A DNA stretch of 64,000 nucleotides, from NCBI GenBank assembly GCA_902632595.1, contig CACPDC010000001.1, forward strand, positions 62,001-126,000, read 5' to 3'. Source of the DNA: an uncultured SAR116 cluster alpha proteobacterium (GTDB lineage Bacteria; Pseudomonadota; Alphaproteobacteria; Puniceispirillales; Puniceispirillaceae). Position numbers and translations under genes: made by a program. Shown here piece after piece: positions 56,180 to 64,000 of the stretch; positions within the stretch are counted from its first letter, which is position 1; the number at the start of each line of letters is the position of its first letter. Under the pieces are notes generated by a model that was given only the letters and a program-made list of their open reading frames with translations, did no database searches and was not told the origin of the DNA.

Positions 56180-56635
56180 CTAGGGATTAAGTTTATTACA
56201 TCTTCTTATTAATTTTTCAAGACTGTCCAGGAAACGTGATCTATCTATATCAGAAAATTCTTTATGATTTTGTATGTGGAGGGGATCCACAGCCCTTAAA
56301 TCAGTCATCAAATTCCGCATTGCAAGCCTGTTACCAATATTATTTTTAGTTATTAGCTCACCATTATTTTTGATTACTTGGCCTCCATTTTCAATAACCA
56401 TTGCTGCGAGGGGAATATCACCTGTTATTACAATATCGCCATCAGATATCTCTTCTACAATATACTTATCAGCTTTATCCAGTCCTGCATCAACAACAAC
56501 TATCTTTATAAGCGGGTTTTGAGAAGGTCTAATACCTCCGTTACTCACAAAAATGACGTTTATCTTATGTCTTGTTGCAACCTGTTCAATCTGCTTCTTA
56601 ACAGGGCAAGCATCTGCATCCACATATATTTGCAA
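56180..56635 (-). CDS. YaiI/YqxD family protein (DUF188, PIN-like)
   Basis: A 151-residue protein of the YaiI/YqxD family, a PIN-like nuclease fold. The start QIYVDADACPVKKQI and VTGDIPLAAMVIENGG are the family marks, with acidic residues that would form a metal site (Asp6, Asp8). Its role in cells is not established. Confidence 0.9.
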   Translation of the reverse strand: MQIYVDADACPVKKQIEQVATRHKINVIFVSNGGIRPSQNPLIKIVVVDAGLDKADKYIVEEISDGDIVITGDIPLAAMVIENGGQVIKNNGELITKNNIGNRLAMRNLMTDLRAVDPLHIQNHKEFSDIDRSRFLDSLEKLIRRCNKLNP

Positions 56636-56824
56636 ACTAAATTAACCTCTCTTTTTAATATCAAATTTTTTCCTCTTAAAATCTTATCAGATATTGATAA
56701 TTCCCATGAATATGTACTTATTATTTTTGGTGTCATTTAATTCTTTATTTCTTATACTAAAATCCAGAAAAATACAGCTGGTATTGAATCTTAAAATTAA
56801 ATAAACGCTTGTTTGGAGTTTTAT

Positions 56825-57673
56825 ATGTTTCCTAGCGCATTGCCTGCAGTGTCTGTCTCTGGTGTAAATATTCCATCGATTGGATATGGTACAATGTTGT
56901 TTCCAGAACCGGAAAAAGCAGTAACTTTGATCTCTGAGGCCATCAAATCTGGATATAGGCACATTGATACAGCCCGAAAATACGGCTCTGAGCAATGGGT
57001 AGGTGAGGCCTTGCGCAGCACCGATATAGGGCGCGAAAATATTTGGATTACTACAAAGGTCACAGAGGAGAATGCCAAAGCTGATGATTTTGAAAGGTCA
57101 GTAGAAAAAAGTTTGGAAACAATGCAACTGAATTATGTGGATCTATTGCTGATTCATTGGCCACAACCCAAAGTACCACTTTCAGAAACAATCGGCGCGT
57201 TAATCAAGGCGAAGCGGCACGGACTTGCAAAAAATATCGGGATATCAAATTTCACTGTCGAATTGATTCACAAGGCTGCACAAATATCTTCGGAACAATT
57301 ATTTACCAACCAAGTTGAATATCATCCCTACATAAATCAGGACAAAGTGATACAGACATGTAGAAATTATGGTATATCTGTTACATGTCATGTACCATTA
57401 GCTAGAGGTGTGGTGCTTAAAGACCCTGAAATTATAAAAATTGCTCAAATTCATCAGAAATCACCTGCTCAGGTTACTCTTAAGTGGCTCATTCAGCAGG
57501 AAAATATAATCGCTGTGCCTAGAGCTTTATCTATAGAACAGATAAAAGAAAACATAGATTTAGCTGATTTTAGTCTGTCGAATGAGCAAATGGGTAGGAT
57601 ATCAAGGCTACGCTCAAGGAATTTACGTGTTGTTGATCCAGAGGTTCGAAGGCCTATTTGGGATTTACCCTGA
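56825..57673 (+). CDS. Aldo/keto reductase
   Basis: A 282-residue (alpha/beta)8 NADPH-linked reductase. The catalytic tetrad is visible: Asp in YRHIDTARKYGSE, the Tyr in the same stretch, Lys in ITTKVTEE and His in LLIHWPQ. The late VPRALSIEQIKENI segment binds NADPH phosphate. Start taken at ATG 56825, six bases after TTGGAG. Resembles 2,5-diketo-gluconate reductases; substrate unknown. Confidence 0.9.
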   Translation: MFPSALPAVSVSGVNIPSIGYGTMLFPEPEKAVTLISEAIKSGYRHIDTARKYGSEQWVGEALRSTDIGRENIWITTKVTEENAKADDFERSVEKSLETMQLNYVDLLLIHWPQPKVPLSETIGALIKAKRHGLAKNIGISNFTVELIHKAAQISSEQLFTNQVEYHPYINQDKVIQTCRNYGISVTCHVPLARGVVLKDPEIIKIAQIHQKSPAQVTLKWLIQQENIIAVPRALSIEQIKENIDLADFSLSNEQMGRISRLRSRNLRVVDPEVRRPIWDLP

Positions 57674-57756
57674 TTGCAATCAATGAGAAAACAGATTTGC
57701 AGGTATGAGATCGGATGAATTAAACTAATTTATACTTTGTTTTGGGGGTAACAAAT

Positions 57757-59655
57757 ATGGATAATTATTATTCAATTTATGATTTTGAAAAACAAAATAA
57801 AGAGGTTTTTTGGCTTAACATGTCAAAATCTATTGATTGGATTACTTCACCTAACATCGCTTTAGATGAGAGTAATTCTCCATTTACTAAATGGTTTCCG
57901 GACGGGCAGTTGAATAGTTGTTATAATGCTGTGGATAGACATGTGCTCGCCGGTCGAGGCAAGCAAACAGCGATTCAATATGAATCACCTATAACCGGGC
58001 AATCATCTTCATTAAGTTATTTGGAGTTACAAAAACAAACTGCTAAGTTCGCGGGCATGCTTGTTGAGCAAGGCCTCAAAAAAGGAGATCGAATAATAAT
58101 TTACATGCCGATGATCACAGAAGCTGTGATTTCTATGCTCGGATGTGCCCGTATTGGCGTCGTGCATTCAGTCGTTTTCGGAGGTTTTGCGGCTGCAGAA
58201 CTAGCAAAACGGATTGATGATTGTAAACCAAAATTAATCATAAGTGCCTCCTGTGGTCATGAGCCAAATCGATTGGTGCATTATAAACCACTCTTAGATA
58301 AGGCTATTCAGCTATCTAACCATCAACCTTCAAAATGTATAATTTATCAGCGTAATGCGTTAAAAGCTGCTCTTATAAGCGAAAGAGATATTGAATGGCA
58401 TGAGGCGGTAGACAATGCAACTCCTGCGGAGCCTGTGGTATTATCGGCAAACGACCCTTTGTATATATTGTATACGTCAGGGACAACTGGTCAGCCAAAA
58501 GGTGTTGTTAGAGACAATGGAGGTCATGCAGTAGCTCTCTCCTGGAGTATGTCTAATATTTATGATGTTAAAACAGGAGAAGTTTTTTGGGCTGCTTCAG
58601 ATATTGGTTGGGTTGTGGGCCATTCTTACATTGTCTACGGCCCACTATTTGCTGGTTGTACTTCCATCTTATTTGAAGGTAAGCCAGTTGGAACTCCAGA
58701 TGCTGGGGCCTTTTGGCGTGTAATTGAAAAGAATAAGGTTAAAACATTGTTTACGGCCCCAACTGCCTTTAGAGCTATAAAAAGAGCTGATCCAGAGGGC
58801 TCATTTATTAAGAAACATGATATTGGCTCTTTAAATTATCTTTTTCTTGCTGGTGAAAGAGCTGACTCGGACACCATTAAGTGGGCTGAAGGGCAATTAT
58901 CTATCCCCGTTATAGACCATTGGTGGCAAACAGAGACCGGCTGGTCAATTTGCGCGAATCCTGTTGGGTTAGATAGGTTGCCTATCAAACTTGGTTCTCC
59001 AAGCGTACCCATGCCGGGGTTTCAAATAGAGGTATTGGACGATAAAGGAGACCCAGTAGCTGTCGACACCTTGGGCTCAATAGTTATCAAGCTCCCTCTG
59101 CCCCCCTCATGCTTGACAACTATTTGGGGTGCAAAAGATGTATTTATAGAGAAATATCTTAAACGGTTTCCAGGATATTATGAGACAGGTGACGCGGGAT
59201 ATACGGATTCGGACGGATATATATATATCATGGCAAGAACAGACGATGTAATTAATGTTGCTGGCCATAGATTATCTACTGGACAAATAGAAGAGGTAAT
59301 ATCAGGTCACCCGGATGTCGCGGAATGCGCTGTTATAGGAATAACTGACGAATTAAAGGGACAAATACCTATTGGCTTTATTTGTTTGTTTCCCAACAAA
59401 AAAAAGTCTGATGAAAAAATTTGTGAGGAAATTGTGCATTTAGTTATAGATAATATTGGGCGCGTTTCAGCTTTTAAAAGGGTTATCATAATAGACAGGT
59501 TACCAAAAACAAGATCTGGTAAAATAGTGCGAGCTACCATGGTAAAAATCGCCAATCAAGAAGATTGGGTGATGCCTGCCACCATAGAAGACGAGTCCGT
59601 ACTTGAAGACATTTCTGATGCTCTGAAAACCCAATTATTTTCGAGGGTCAATTAA
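57757..59655 (+). CDS. prpE: Propionyl-CoA synthetase (PrpE-type AMP-forming acyl-CoA synthetase)
   Basis: A 632-residue ANL-family ligase. AMP-binding motifs are YTSGTTGQPKGVVRDNGGH (the RDNGGH form marks PrpE), DHWWQTETGW and YYETGDAGYTDSDGY; the catalytic, acetylation-controlled Lys is in TRSGKIVRATM. It activates propionate (or acetate, acrylate) to the CoA ester. Start taken at ATG 57757 after a GGGGG site. Propionyl-CoA handling would suit DMSP or odd-chain carbon use; no methylcitrate genes are here. Confidence 0.9.
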   Translation: MDNYYSIYDFEKQNKEVFWLNMSKSIDWITSPNIALDESNSPFTKWFPDGQLNSCYNAVDRHVLAGRGKQTAIQYESPITGQSSSLSYLELQKQTAKFAGMLVEQGLKKGDRIIIYMPMITEAVISMLGCARIGVVHSVVFGGFAAAELAKRIDDCKPKLIISASCGHEPNRLVHYKPLLDKAIQLSNHQPSKCIIYQRNALKAALISERDIEWHEAVDNATPAEPVVLSANDPLYILYTSGTTGQPKGVVRDNGGHAVALSWSMSNIYDVKTGEVFWAASDIGWVVGHSYIVYGPLFAGCTSILFEGKPVGTPDAGAFWRVIEKNKVKTLFTAPTAFRAIKRADPEGSFIKKHDIGSLNYLFLAGERADSDTIKWAEGQLSIPVIDHWWQTETGWSICANPVGLDRLPIKLGSPSVPMPGFQIEVLDDKGDPVAVDTLGSIVIKLPLPPSCLTTIWGAKDVFIEKYLKRFPGYYETGDAGYTDSDGYIYIMARTDDVINVAGHRLSTGQIEEVISGHPDVAECAVIGITDELKGQIPIGFICLFPNKKKSDEKICEEIVHLVIDNIGRVSAFKRVIIIDRLPKTRSGKIVRATMVKIANQEDWVMPATIEDESVLEDISDALKTQLFSRVN

Positions 59656-59884
59656 ATTGAAGAAATTTACTGTAAAAATATTACAGATTGTATGATTTTT
59701 ATTAACAAAGAAAAGATAATAAGGATTTTTTAAATACTCTTTTTTTTTAAAAAGCATTGCGTAAAGCTTCGAAAAGCCTTAAATAGCATTGTCTGTTTAA
59801 AAAAGCAGAAAATAACAAATTGATACGAATAGCTAGTTTTTAAAGAGACCAGTTTTTTGTGTTAATAAAAACTGAGGATAAAAA

Positions 59885-60091
59885 ATGGCTAACGGAAAAG
59901 TAAAATGGTTTAATTCACAAAAAGGTTATGGCTTTATAGAACCGGAAGAAGGTGAGCAAGACGTGTTTGTGCATATATCGGCTGTGAAAGCAGCAGGTAT
60001 GGATGAATTATCAGATGGCCAAGCTGTGTCTTATGAATTAGAGACCGGTCAAAATGGTAAAACATCAGCTGTAAATTTAGCTGCTCTGTAA
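59885..60091 (+). CDS. cspA: Cold-shock domain protein
   Basis: A 68-residue single cold-shock domain. RNP1 (KGYGFIEP) and RNP2 (VFVHISAV) motifs are intact, and the start [12 protein letters not shown] is standard. It binds single-stranded RNA/DNA and melts mRNA structure. A 229-base AT-rich leader precedes it, as expected for csp genes whose leader controls translation, and a terminator follows. Confidence 0.95.
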   Translation: MANGKVKWFNSQKGYGFIEPEEGEQDVFVHISAVKAAGMDELSDGQAVSYELETGQNGKTSAVNLAAL

Positions 60092-60109
60092 TCTTTGGTA
60101 TTCAAAAGA

Positions 60110-60142
60110 GCATCAGACATTTATAAGCGTCTGGCGCTTTTT
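60110..60142 (+). terminator. Terminator after cspA
   Basis: GCATCAGAC (60110-60118) pairs with GTCTGGCGC (60129-60137), seven of nine positions Watson-Crick, followed by five T. Confidence 0.75.
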
Positions 60143-60210
60143 GCATTTTAATATTCAGATATCTGGCGCAAATCTTTATTAAGATATCAAATTCGCAAAA
60201 AACAATAAAA

Positions 60211-61302
60211 TCATCCAGATTTACTGATACTTGTAATGAATATTGGCATTGATACGAAGATCAAAAGAACTCGAACTAAATGGTGGAATGCTACAAACGC
60301 AACGTCAAAACCAAAAATTAAAGCTAAAATCGTTGCCTCATATAAGCCACCGGGAACGAAGGCAAGCCAAATTGATAAAAAAGTAACATTGGTTGTAGCC
60401 ACAATTAGCCAAGCTACCAATAGATAAGCGGCTATAATGATTGCGGAAGTTATGCAAGCGTCAAATAAGGCTGTTTTAAGTTCGAAAAGTGAAATTTGGG
60501 CTAGCCTTGCCCCAACAGAGGCTCCAATCGTCAATTGTGCGATAATGACTACTTCGCTTATCCTGTTTAGCTCAACCATCCCTGTGATATGTAAGATGCT
60601 GCTCAGGAATATAGGCCCTAATAAATGTGGAAGGGGTATTCTGAATAGTCTTGCTAACCAATAACCTCCGAAACATAATGCTAGGAACATTATAATTTGT
60701 ATGAATGACAGGTCAGTTAAATTTGGCATTTCGGCCAATATTTCATTAGAACGCTTTATTGCCAGATTTCCCTCAATTAATGCTAGAAGTATAGGTGTAC
60801 TAATAAACACCACTGCTATTCTTACAAGGTGAAAAAGAGCCACAACATAGTCTTTTTCTACCAGTTCACGTGCCATAATTACTGCCTCTGCTTGACCTCC
60901 AGGTATGCTGCATAAAAATGCTTGTTTTGGTTCATATAATTTAATCTTCCTTAAAAATTGAAAAGAAATGAGAGTTACACATATTGTAGCAACTATCATA
61001 ATGCTTATAGTTAATGACCATTTTTGAGCGTTTTGGAAAATGTCGGGAGTAAAATTTGTTCCTATCATTACGGAAATTCCAATGATCACAGGCAGATAAA
61101 ACCAATTTGCGATTGTAAGGAGTGTTTGCGTTTGGCGAATGCTGGCTCCAATGATGAATACTCCTATAAGGCTCCCTAGAAAAAAAGGGGCAGGAATATT
61201 TGCCAATTGAAAAGCAATTGCGCTAATAAGTGCTACAAATAAAGTAAATACAATTTTACATATATCAAAAAAAATATTTTTGCTGAAAAATTGCATATGC
61301 AT
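60211..61302 (-). CDS. AbrB-family membrane protein (duplicated AbrB domain)
   Basis: A 363-residue integral membrane protein with about ten helices and an internal duplication. IPAPFFLGSLIGV in the first half and IPLPHLLGPIFLS in the second are the matching repeat positions, and CSIPGGQAEAVIMA and AFVPGGLYEATILAL mirror each other. The family (named for E. coli AbrB, unrelated to the Bacillus regulator) is thought to be a transporter or regulator of ammonia/ tricarboxylate-like genes; function here unknown. Confidence 0.85.
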   Translation of the reverse strand: MHMQFFSKNIFFDICKIVFTLFVALISAIAFQLANIPAPFFLGSLIGVFIIGASIRQTQTLLTIANWFYLPVIIGISVMIGTNFTPDIFQNAQKWSLTISIMIVATICVTLISFQFLRKIKLYEPKQAFLCSIPGGQAEAVIMARELVEKDYVVALFHLVRIAVVFISTPILLALIEGNLAIKRSNEILAEMPNLTDLSFIQIIMFLALCFGGYWLARLFRIPLPHLLGPIFLSSILHITGMVELNRISEVVIIAQLTIGASVGARLAQISLFELKTALFDACITSAIIIAAYLLVAWLIVATTNVTFLSIWLAFVPGGLYEATILALIFGFDVAFVAFHHLVRVLLIFVSMPIFITSISKSG

Positions 61303-61667
61303 ATCCTTGCAGATATTAGGTAGAAATTCCTATAAAAAATTTACTAATTTGATAAAATCAGAGGGAAAACTTCAAGAGAATATTCAAAAATTTTCAGAAA
61401 AGTAAATGAAAAAAGCAGTAATAATTTGATTAAAGGGTCAAGAGAAAAATATAGTCGCCGCTCATATACTTGACTACCTTGATATATCTTGATTGTTGGC
61501 TAATCCAAAAAGTAGCATAAATGAGTAAGGCAATGGATAGAATTATAGTTTTTATAAATGATGATTTTAAAAGTTCTTATGGGGAAATTATAATAAAAAT
61601 TTACCCACTTACATAAAGTATTGAAAAAAATGAATGATCTTAAAAAAATTAAAATCCAATAACAATT
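61303..61667. other. 365-base intergenic region
   Basis: Lies between the starts of the AbrB-family gene and the end of the EamA gene (both minus strand). AT-rich; the only reading frame with an ATG (32 codons near 61520) has no ribosome site. It should hold the AbrB-family gene promoter. Confidence 0.5.
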
Positions 61668-62573
61668 CTATATGGGTAATTTTTCCTCGTCAGCATTTCT
61701 CTCTGTTTTCCTTATGAATTCTCGCCATACAATTACCATGCTACTTATAAAAATGGCGCAAGCTCCAAACAACTCAAAAAAAGACGGTGTTTCAGAAAAA
61801 AATAGAAACCCTGCTAGACCAGCGACTGGAAGTTGGAGATATCTAAGGGTGGTTACTACAACAGCATCAGCATATCTATAGGCAAGGGTAACAGACAACT
61901 GGAGGAATGAAGCCAAAATTCCTAACAGTATTAACACCTGCCAAATACCAAAATCATGCGAAACAACTAGTTTTGATGGAAAAATTGTAAGGCCAGCTAA
62001 TGAGACAATAATAGCACCAGCTATATTATGTATTAAAGTTACCGTAAATGGTGAATCAGACTTTCCGAGTTTCCTTAGAATTATGGATAAAGCCGCACCA
62101 GTTAAGGCAGCAGCGATCCCGTATATTATCCCCACACTTAATCTGCTTGAGAATGGGTCAGTTATTAGAATAACTCCAATCATACCCACAATCACGGCTG
62201 ACCATCTGTATACTCCTATTTTTTCTCCTAAAAACATTGGAGATAATAACGTTACAAATATTATTGAGCTTTGAAAAAGTGCTGTAGCCAAACCAAGTGA
62301 AATATTTTGAAGGGCTAGGAACACTAGTGTTATACTACTAAGTCCTAATATAACTCTCAGCAACATAGCAACCTTATTTTTGACATGGAATAATCTATAT
62401 TTATGAATAAAAAAGGCGGATACGATTAATATGGGTAAAGCAAACCAAAAACGGAAAATTAAAATACTAATAATGTTTAAATCTTGTGCTAATAATTTTA
62501 CAAGCATGCTTGTAAGTACGCCAAATAACACGGTTAATATTGAAAACAAAATGCCTTTAGCTACTTCTGTCAT
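61668..62573 (-). CDS. EamA/DMT-family transporter
   Basis: A 301-residue drug/metabolite transporter with ten helices in two EamA halves (about 1-140 and 150-290). Typical loops are FRFWFALPIL and LSPMFLGEKIGVYRW in half one and QLPVAGLAGFLFFSETPS in half two. Likely exports or imports a small metabolite; which one is unknown. Confidence 0.9.
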   Translation of the reverse strand: MTEVAKGILFSILTVLFGVLTSMLVKLLAQDLNIISILIFRFWFALPILIVSAFFIHKYRLFHVKNKVAMLLRVILGLSSITLVFLALQNISLGLATALFQSSIIFVTLLSPMFLGEKIGVYRWSAVIVGMIGVILITDPFSSRLSVGIIYGIAAALTGAALSIILRKLGKSDSPFTVTLIHNIAGAIIVSLAGLTIFPSKLVVSHDFGIWQVLILLGILASFLQLSVTLAYRYADAVVVTTLRYLQLPVAGLAGFLFFSETPSFFELFGACAIFISSMVIVWREFIRKTERNADEEKLPI

Positions 62574-62743
62574 TTTTTTCTTTTCTTGAAGAATGGTGGG
62601 TGTTTTTTTACTCTAAAGACCCTATCTTACTTTGTAAGTTTAATCTTCGAAAAGATTTTATAACGGAAAAAAAATATAGACAAAATTATCGATAAAGTTA
62701 AAATTGAAGCTAAATTTGATTTTTAATTTTTTAAAGGAACAAA

Positions 62744-63607
62744 ATGAAAGCATCGGCATTCACCTATCATAAGCCGAATTCTCTCGATGAAGCATTAGGA
62801 TTACTAGAAAGCGAAGAGGAAGCGAAGATTCTTGCTGGCGGACAGTCACTGATGCCGATGTTGAATATGCGATTTGTTCAACCAGAGACGATAGTAGATG
62901 TAAACGGACTTAAAGAGCTGTCAACGATTTCTTTTACAGACCGAGTTGAAGTTGGTTCTCTGGTACGCCAGAAAACATTAGCTACCGACAGAATTATTGA
63001 ACAGCATCTGCCAGTTATGCGGGAAGCTCTAAAATGGGTTGGCCACTTTCAAACCCAATCTCGTGGAACAATTGGGGGCAGTTTGTGCCATTTGGATCCG
63101 GCATCAGAGTTACCAATGGTAGCCTTACTATACGATGCGGAATTGCAAGTTGCATCGAAATCTGGAGAACGGGTAATTCCAATTCAAGAATGGGGCCTCG
63201 CTTACATGATGCCATCAATTGGGCCAGATGAATTGCTTACTAAAATTTTCATAAAACCTTGGGAAAAACCATATGGTTTTGGCTTCCAGGAATTTGCGCG
63301 GAGACACGGTGATTTTGCAATCGCTGCGGTCGGATGTCTTTTGAAACTAAAAAATGGTATCATAACTGATATTGCGCTCTCTATTGGCGGTGTAGAGGAT
63401 GTTCCAAGAAGATTTATTGAATGCGAAGAGGAATTGCGAGGTGCTAATTATGATATTGACGAAATCAAGCAGCGTATAATAACGCCATTAGATAAAATCA
63501 ATTATTTAGATGATAGTCTTGTTACAGGCTCTTATAGGCATAAACTGCTAAAAGGGTTGCTTGTACGGGCAATCGAACAGGCCGTGACTAGAGCAAACTC
63601 TGTTTAA
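62744..63607 (+). CDS. Molybdenum hydroxylase FAD-binding subunit (CoxM/CutM family), second cluster
   Basis: A 287-residue FAD subunit like coxM but clearly a different paralogue. FAD motifs are AGGQSLMPMLNMR near residue 32 and TIGGSLCHLDPASELP near residue 105. AAAGGAAC precedes ATG. It starts an operon with a [2Fe-2S] subunit. The large subunit lies beyond the window, so CODH form II, nicotinate-type or other hydroxylase cannot be told apart. Confidence 0.9.
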   Translation: MKASAFTYHKPNSLDEALGLLESEEEAKILAGGQSLMPMLNMRFVQPETIVDVNGLKELSTISFTDRVEVGSLVRQKTLATDRIIEQHLPVMREALKWVGHFQTQSRGTIGGSLCHLDPASELPMVALLYDAELQVASKSGERVIPIQEWGLAYMMPSIGPDELLTKIFIKPWEKPYGFGFQEFARRHGDFAIAAVGCLLKLKNGIITDIALSIGGVEDVPRRFIECEEELRGANYDIDEIKQRIITPLDKINYLDDSLVTGSYRHKLLKGLLVRAIEQAVTRANSV

Positions 63608-63622
63608 AGAGGGAGATATTAA

Positions 63623-64000
63623 ATGCAAGAACAAATTGTTCAAATGCATGTGAATGGCAAACCGGTCTCAGGTAAGGTGGAGGCGAGAACGCATCTAGGA
63701 GACTTTCTCCGCCAAGCAGTTGGACTTACCGGCACACATCTTGGATGCGAGCATGGTGTTTGCGGTGCCTGTACAGTTATTGTTGATGGAGATGCGGTAC
63801 GTTCGTGCTTAATGTTAGCGGTTCAAGCGGATAATTGTGAAGTAACAACTATTGAAGGAATAGCGGAAGATAATGGAAGCTTGCATCCTCTGCAGGAAGC
63901 GTTTCGTAACAATCATGCCTTGCAGTGTGGTTTTTGCACAGCGGGGATGATTACTTCATTATATGCATTTCTCTCTGAAAACCCAAATCGAAGTGATGAT
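63623..64000 (+). CDS. Molybdenum hydroxylase [2Fe-2S] subunit, N-terminal 126 residues (3' end outside window)
   Basis: An open reading frame running off the right edge. The product starts MQEQIVQMHVNGKPV and has the ferredoxin motif CEHGVCGACTV with a later Cys in AVRSCL, then CGFCTAGMI of the second cluster domain. The final CRCTGY motif should follow outside the window. AGAGGGAG stands before ATG 63623, 15 bases after the FAD-subunit stop. Confidence 0.93.
   Translation, partial: MQEQIVQMHVNGKPVSGKVEARTHLGDFLRQAVGLTGTHLGCEHGVCGACTVIVDGDAVRSCLMLAVQADNCEVTTIEGIAEDNGSLHPLQEAFRNNHALQCGFCTAGMITSLYAFLSENPNRSDD

Noticed and set aside
61520-61618. 32-codon frame between the EamA and AbrB-family genes
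   Set aside because: No ribosome site and low-complexity composition; no reason to think it is translated.

Overview
The window is 64 kb of AT-rich DNA, densely packed with genes and without rRNA, tRNA, insertion sequences, phage genes or CRISPR arrays that I can see. Gene content suggests a free-living aerobic heterotroph with carbon monoxide oxidation, most likely a marine alphaproteobacterium. The clues are a form I CO dehydrogenase operon with the proteobacterial coxMSLDEF...G order, a yejABEF peptide importer, rhizobial-type adenylate cyclases with TPR repeats, an alphaproteobacterial-style Fur, a DmdA-like (DMSP demethylase family) protein and many ABC importers. The lineage is inference; no marker gene fixes it.

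Layout. 1-4.1 kb: coenzyme F420 genes (cofC end, cofE, npdG), an F420-type LLM oxidoreductase and a class III aminotransferase. 4.1-4.7 kb: a non-coding stretch with two perfect 7-1-7 Fur boxes. 4.7-12.5 kb: coxM-S-L (CoxL carries AYRCSFR, the form I signature), an intrinsic terminator, then coxD, coxE, an XdhC-type coxF, mocA and coxG, i.e. enzyme plus maturation. 12.7-14.9 kb: a DCC thiol oxidoreductase divergent from a 512-residue protein joining two CDGSH domains, a [2Fe-2S] ferredoxin domain, a class III cyclase domain and a Rieske domain, the most unusual gene here. 15.3-20.5 kb: a five-family (Dpp/Opp) ABC importer. 20.6-21.0 kb: fur. 21-23.8 kb: two MFS carriers. 23.9-29.6 kb: yejABEF. 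30-32.1 kb: DmdA-like protein and a crotonase-fold protein lacking both catalytic glutamates. 32.4-39.2 kb: a large amidase and a CUT1-type ABC importer with a Tat-exported binding protein. 39.4-43.5 kb: CocE/NonD hydrolase, cupins, an alpha/beta hydrolase and a small unrecognised ORF. 43.7-51.2 kb: orphan iolC, then a set of hydrolases (PuuE-like deacetylase, amidase, gamma-glutamyltransferase, cupin, FAH). 51.4-54.2 kb: two more class III cyclases, with an ATCTGC hexanucleotide repeat tract just upstream of the second. 54.4-62.6 kb: an AsmA-like unknown, YaiI-type protein, aldo/keto reductase, prpE, a cold-shock protein, AbrB and EamA membrane proteins. 62.7 kb to the end: the start of a second molybdenum hydroxylase operon.

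How it may fit together. CO oxidation would supply electrons to an organism that mainly imports and hydrolyses organic nitrogen compounds (two peptide importers, one CUT1 importer, two amidases, GGT, deacetylase, FAH). Iron-sulfur chemistry recurs: CODH is a [2Fe-2S]/Mo/Cu enzyme, its upstream region holds Fur boxes, and the next transcription unit encodes a cyclase flanked by four predicted iron-sulfur sites. I infer a redox- or iron-responsive nucleotide signalling protein, possibly tied to CO metabolism. All functional statements are from reading the sequence; nothing was searched or aligned by computer.
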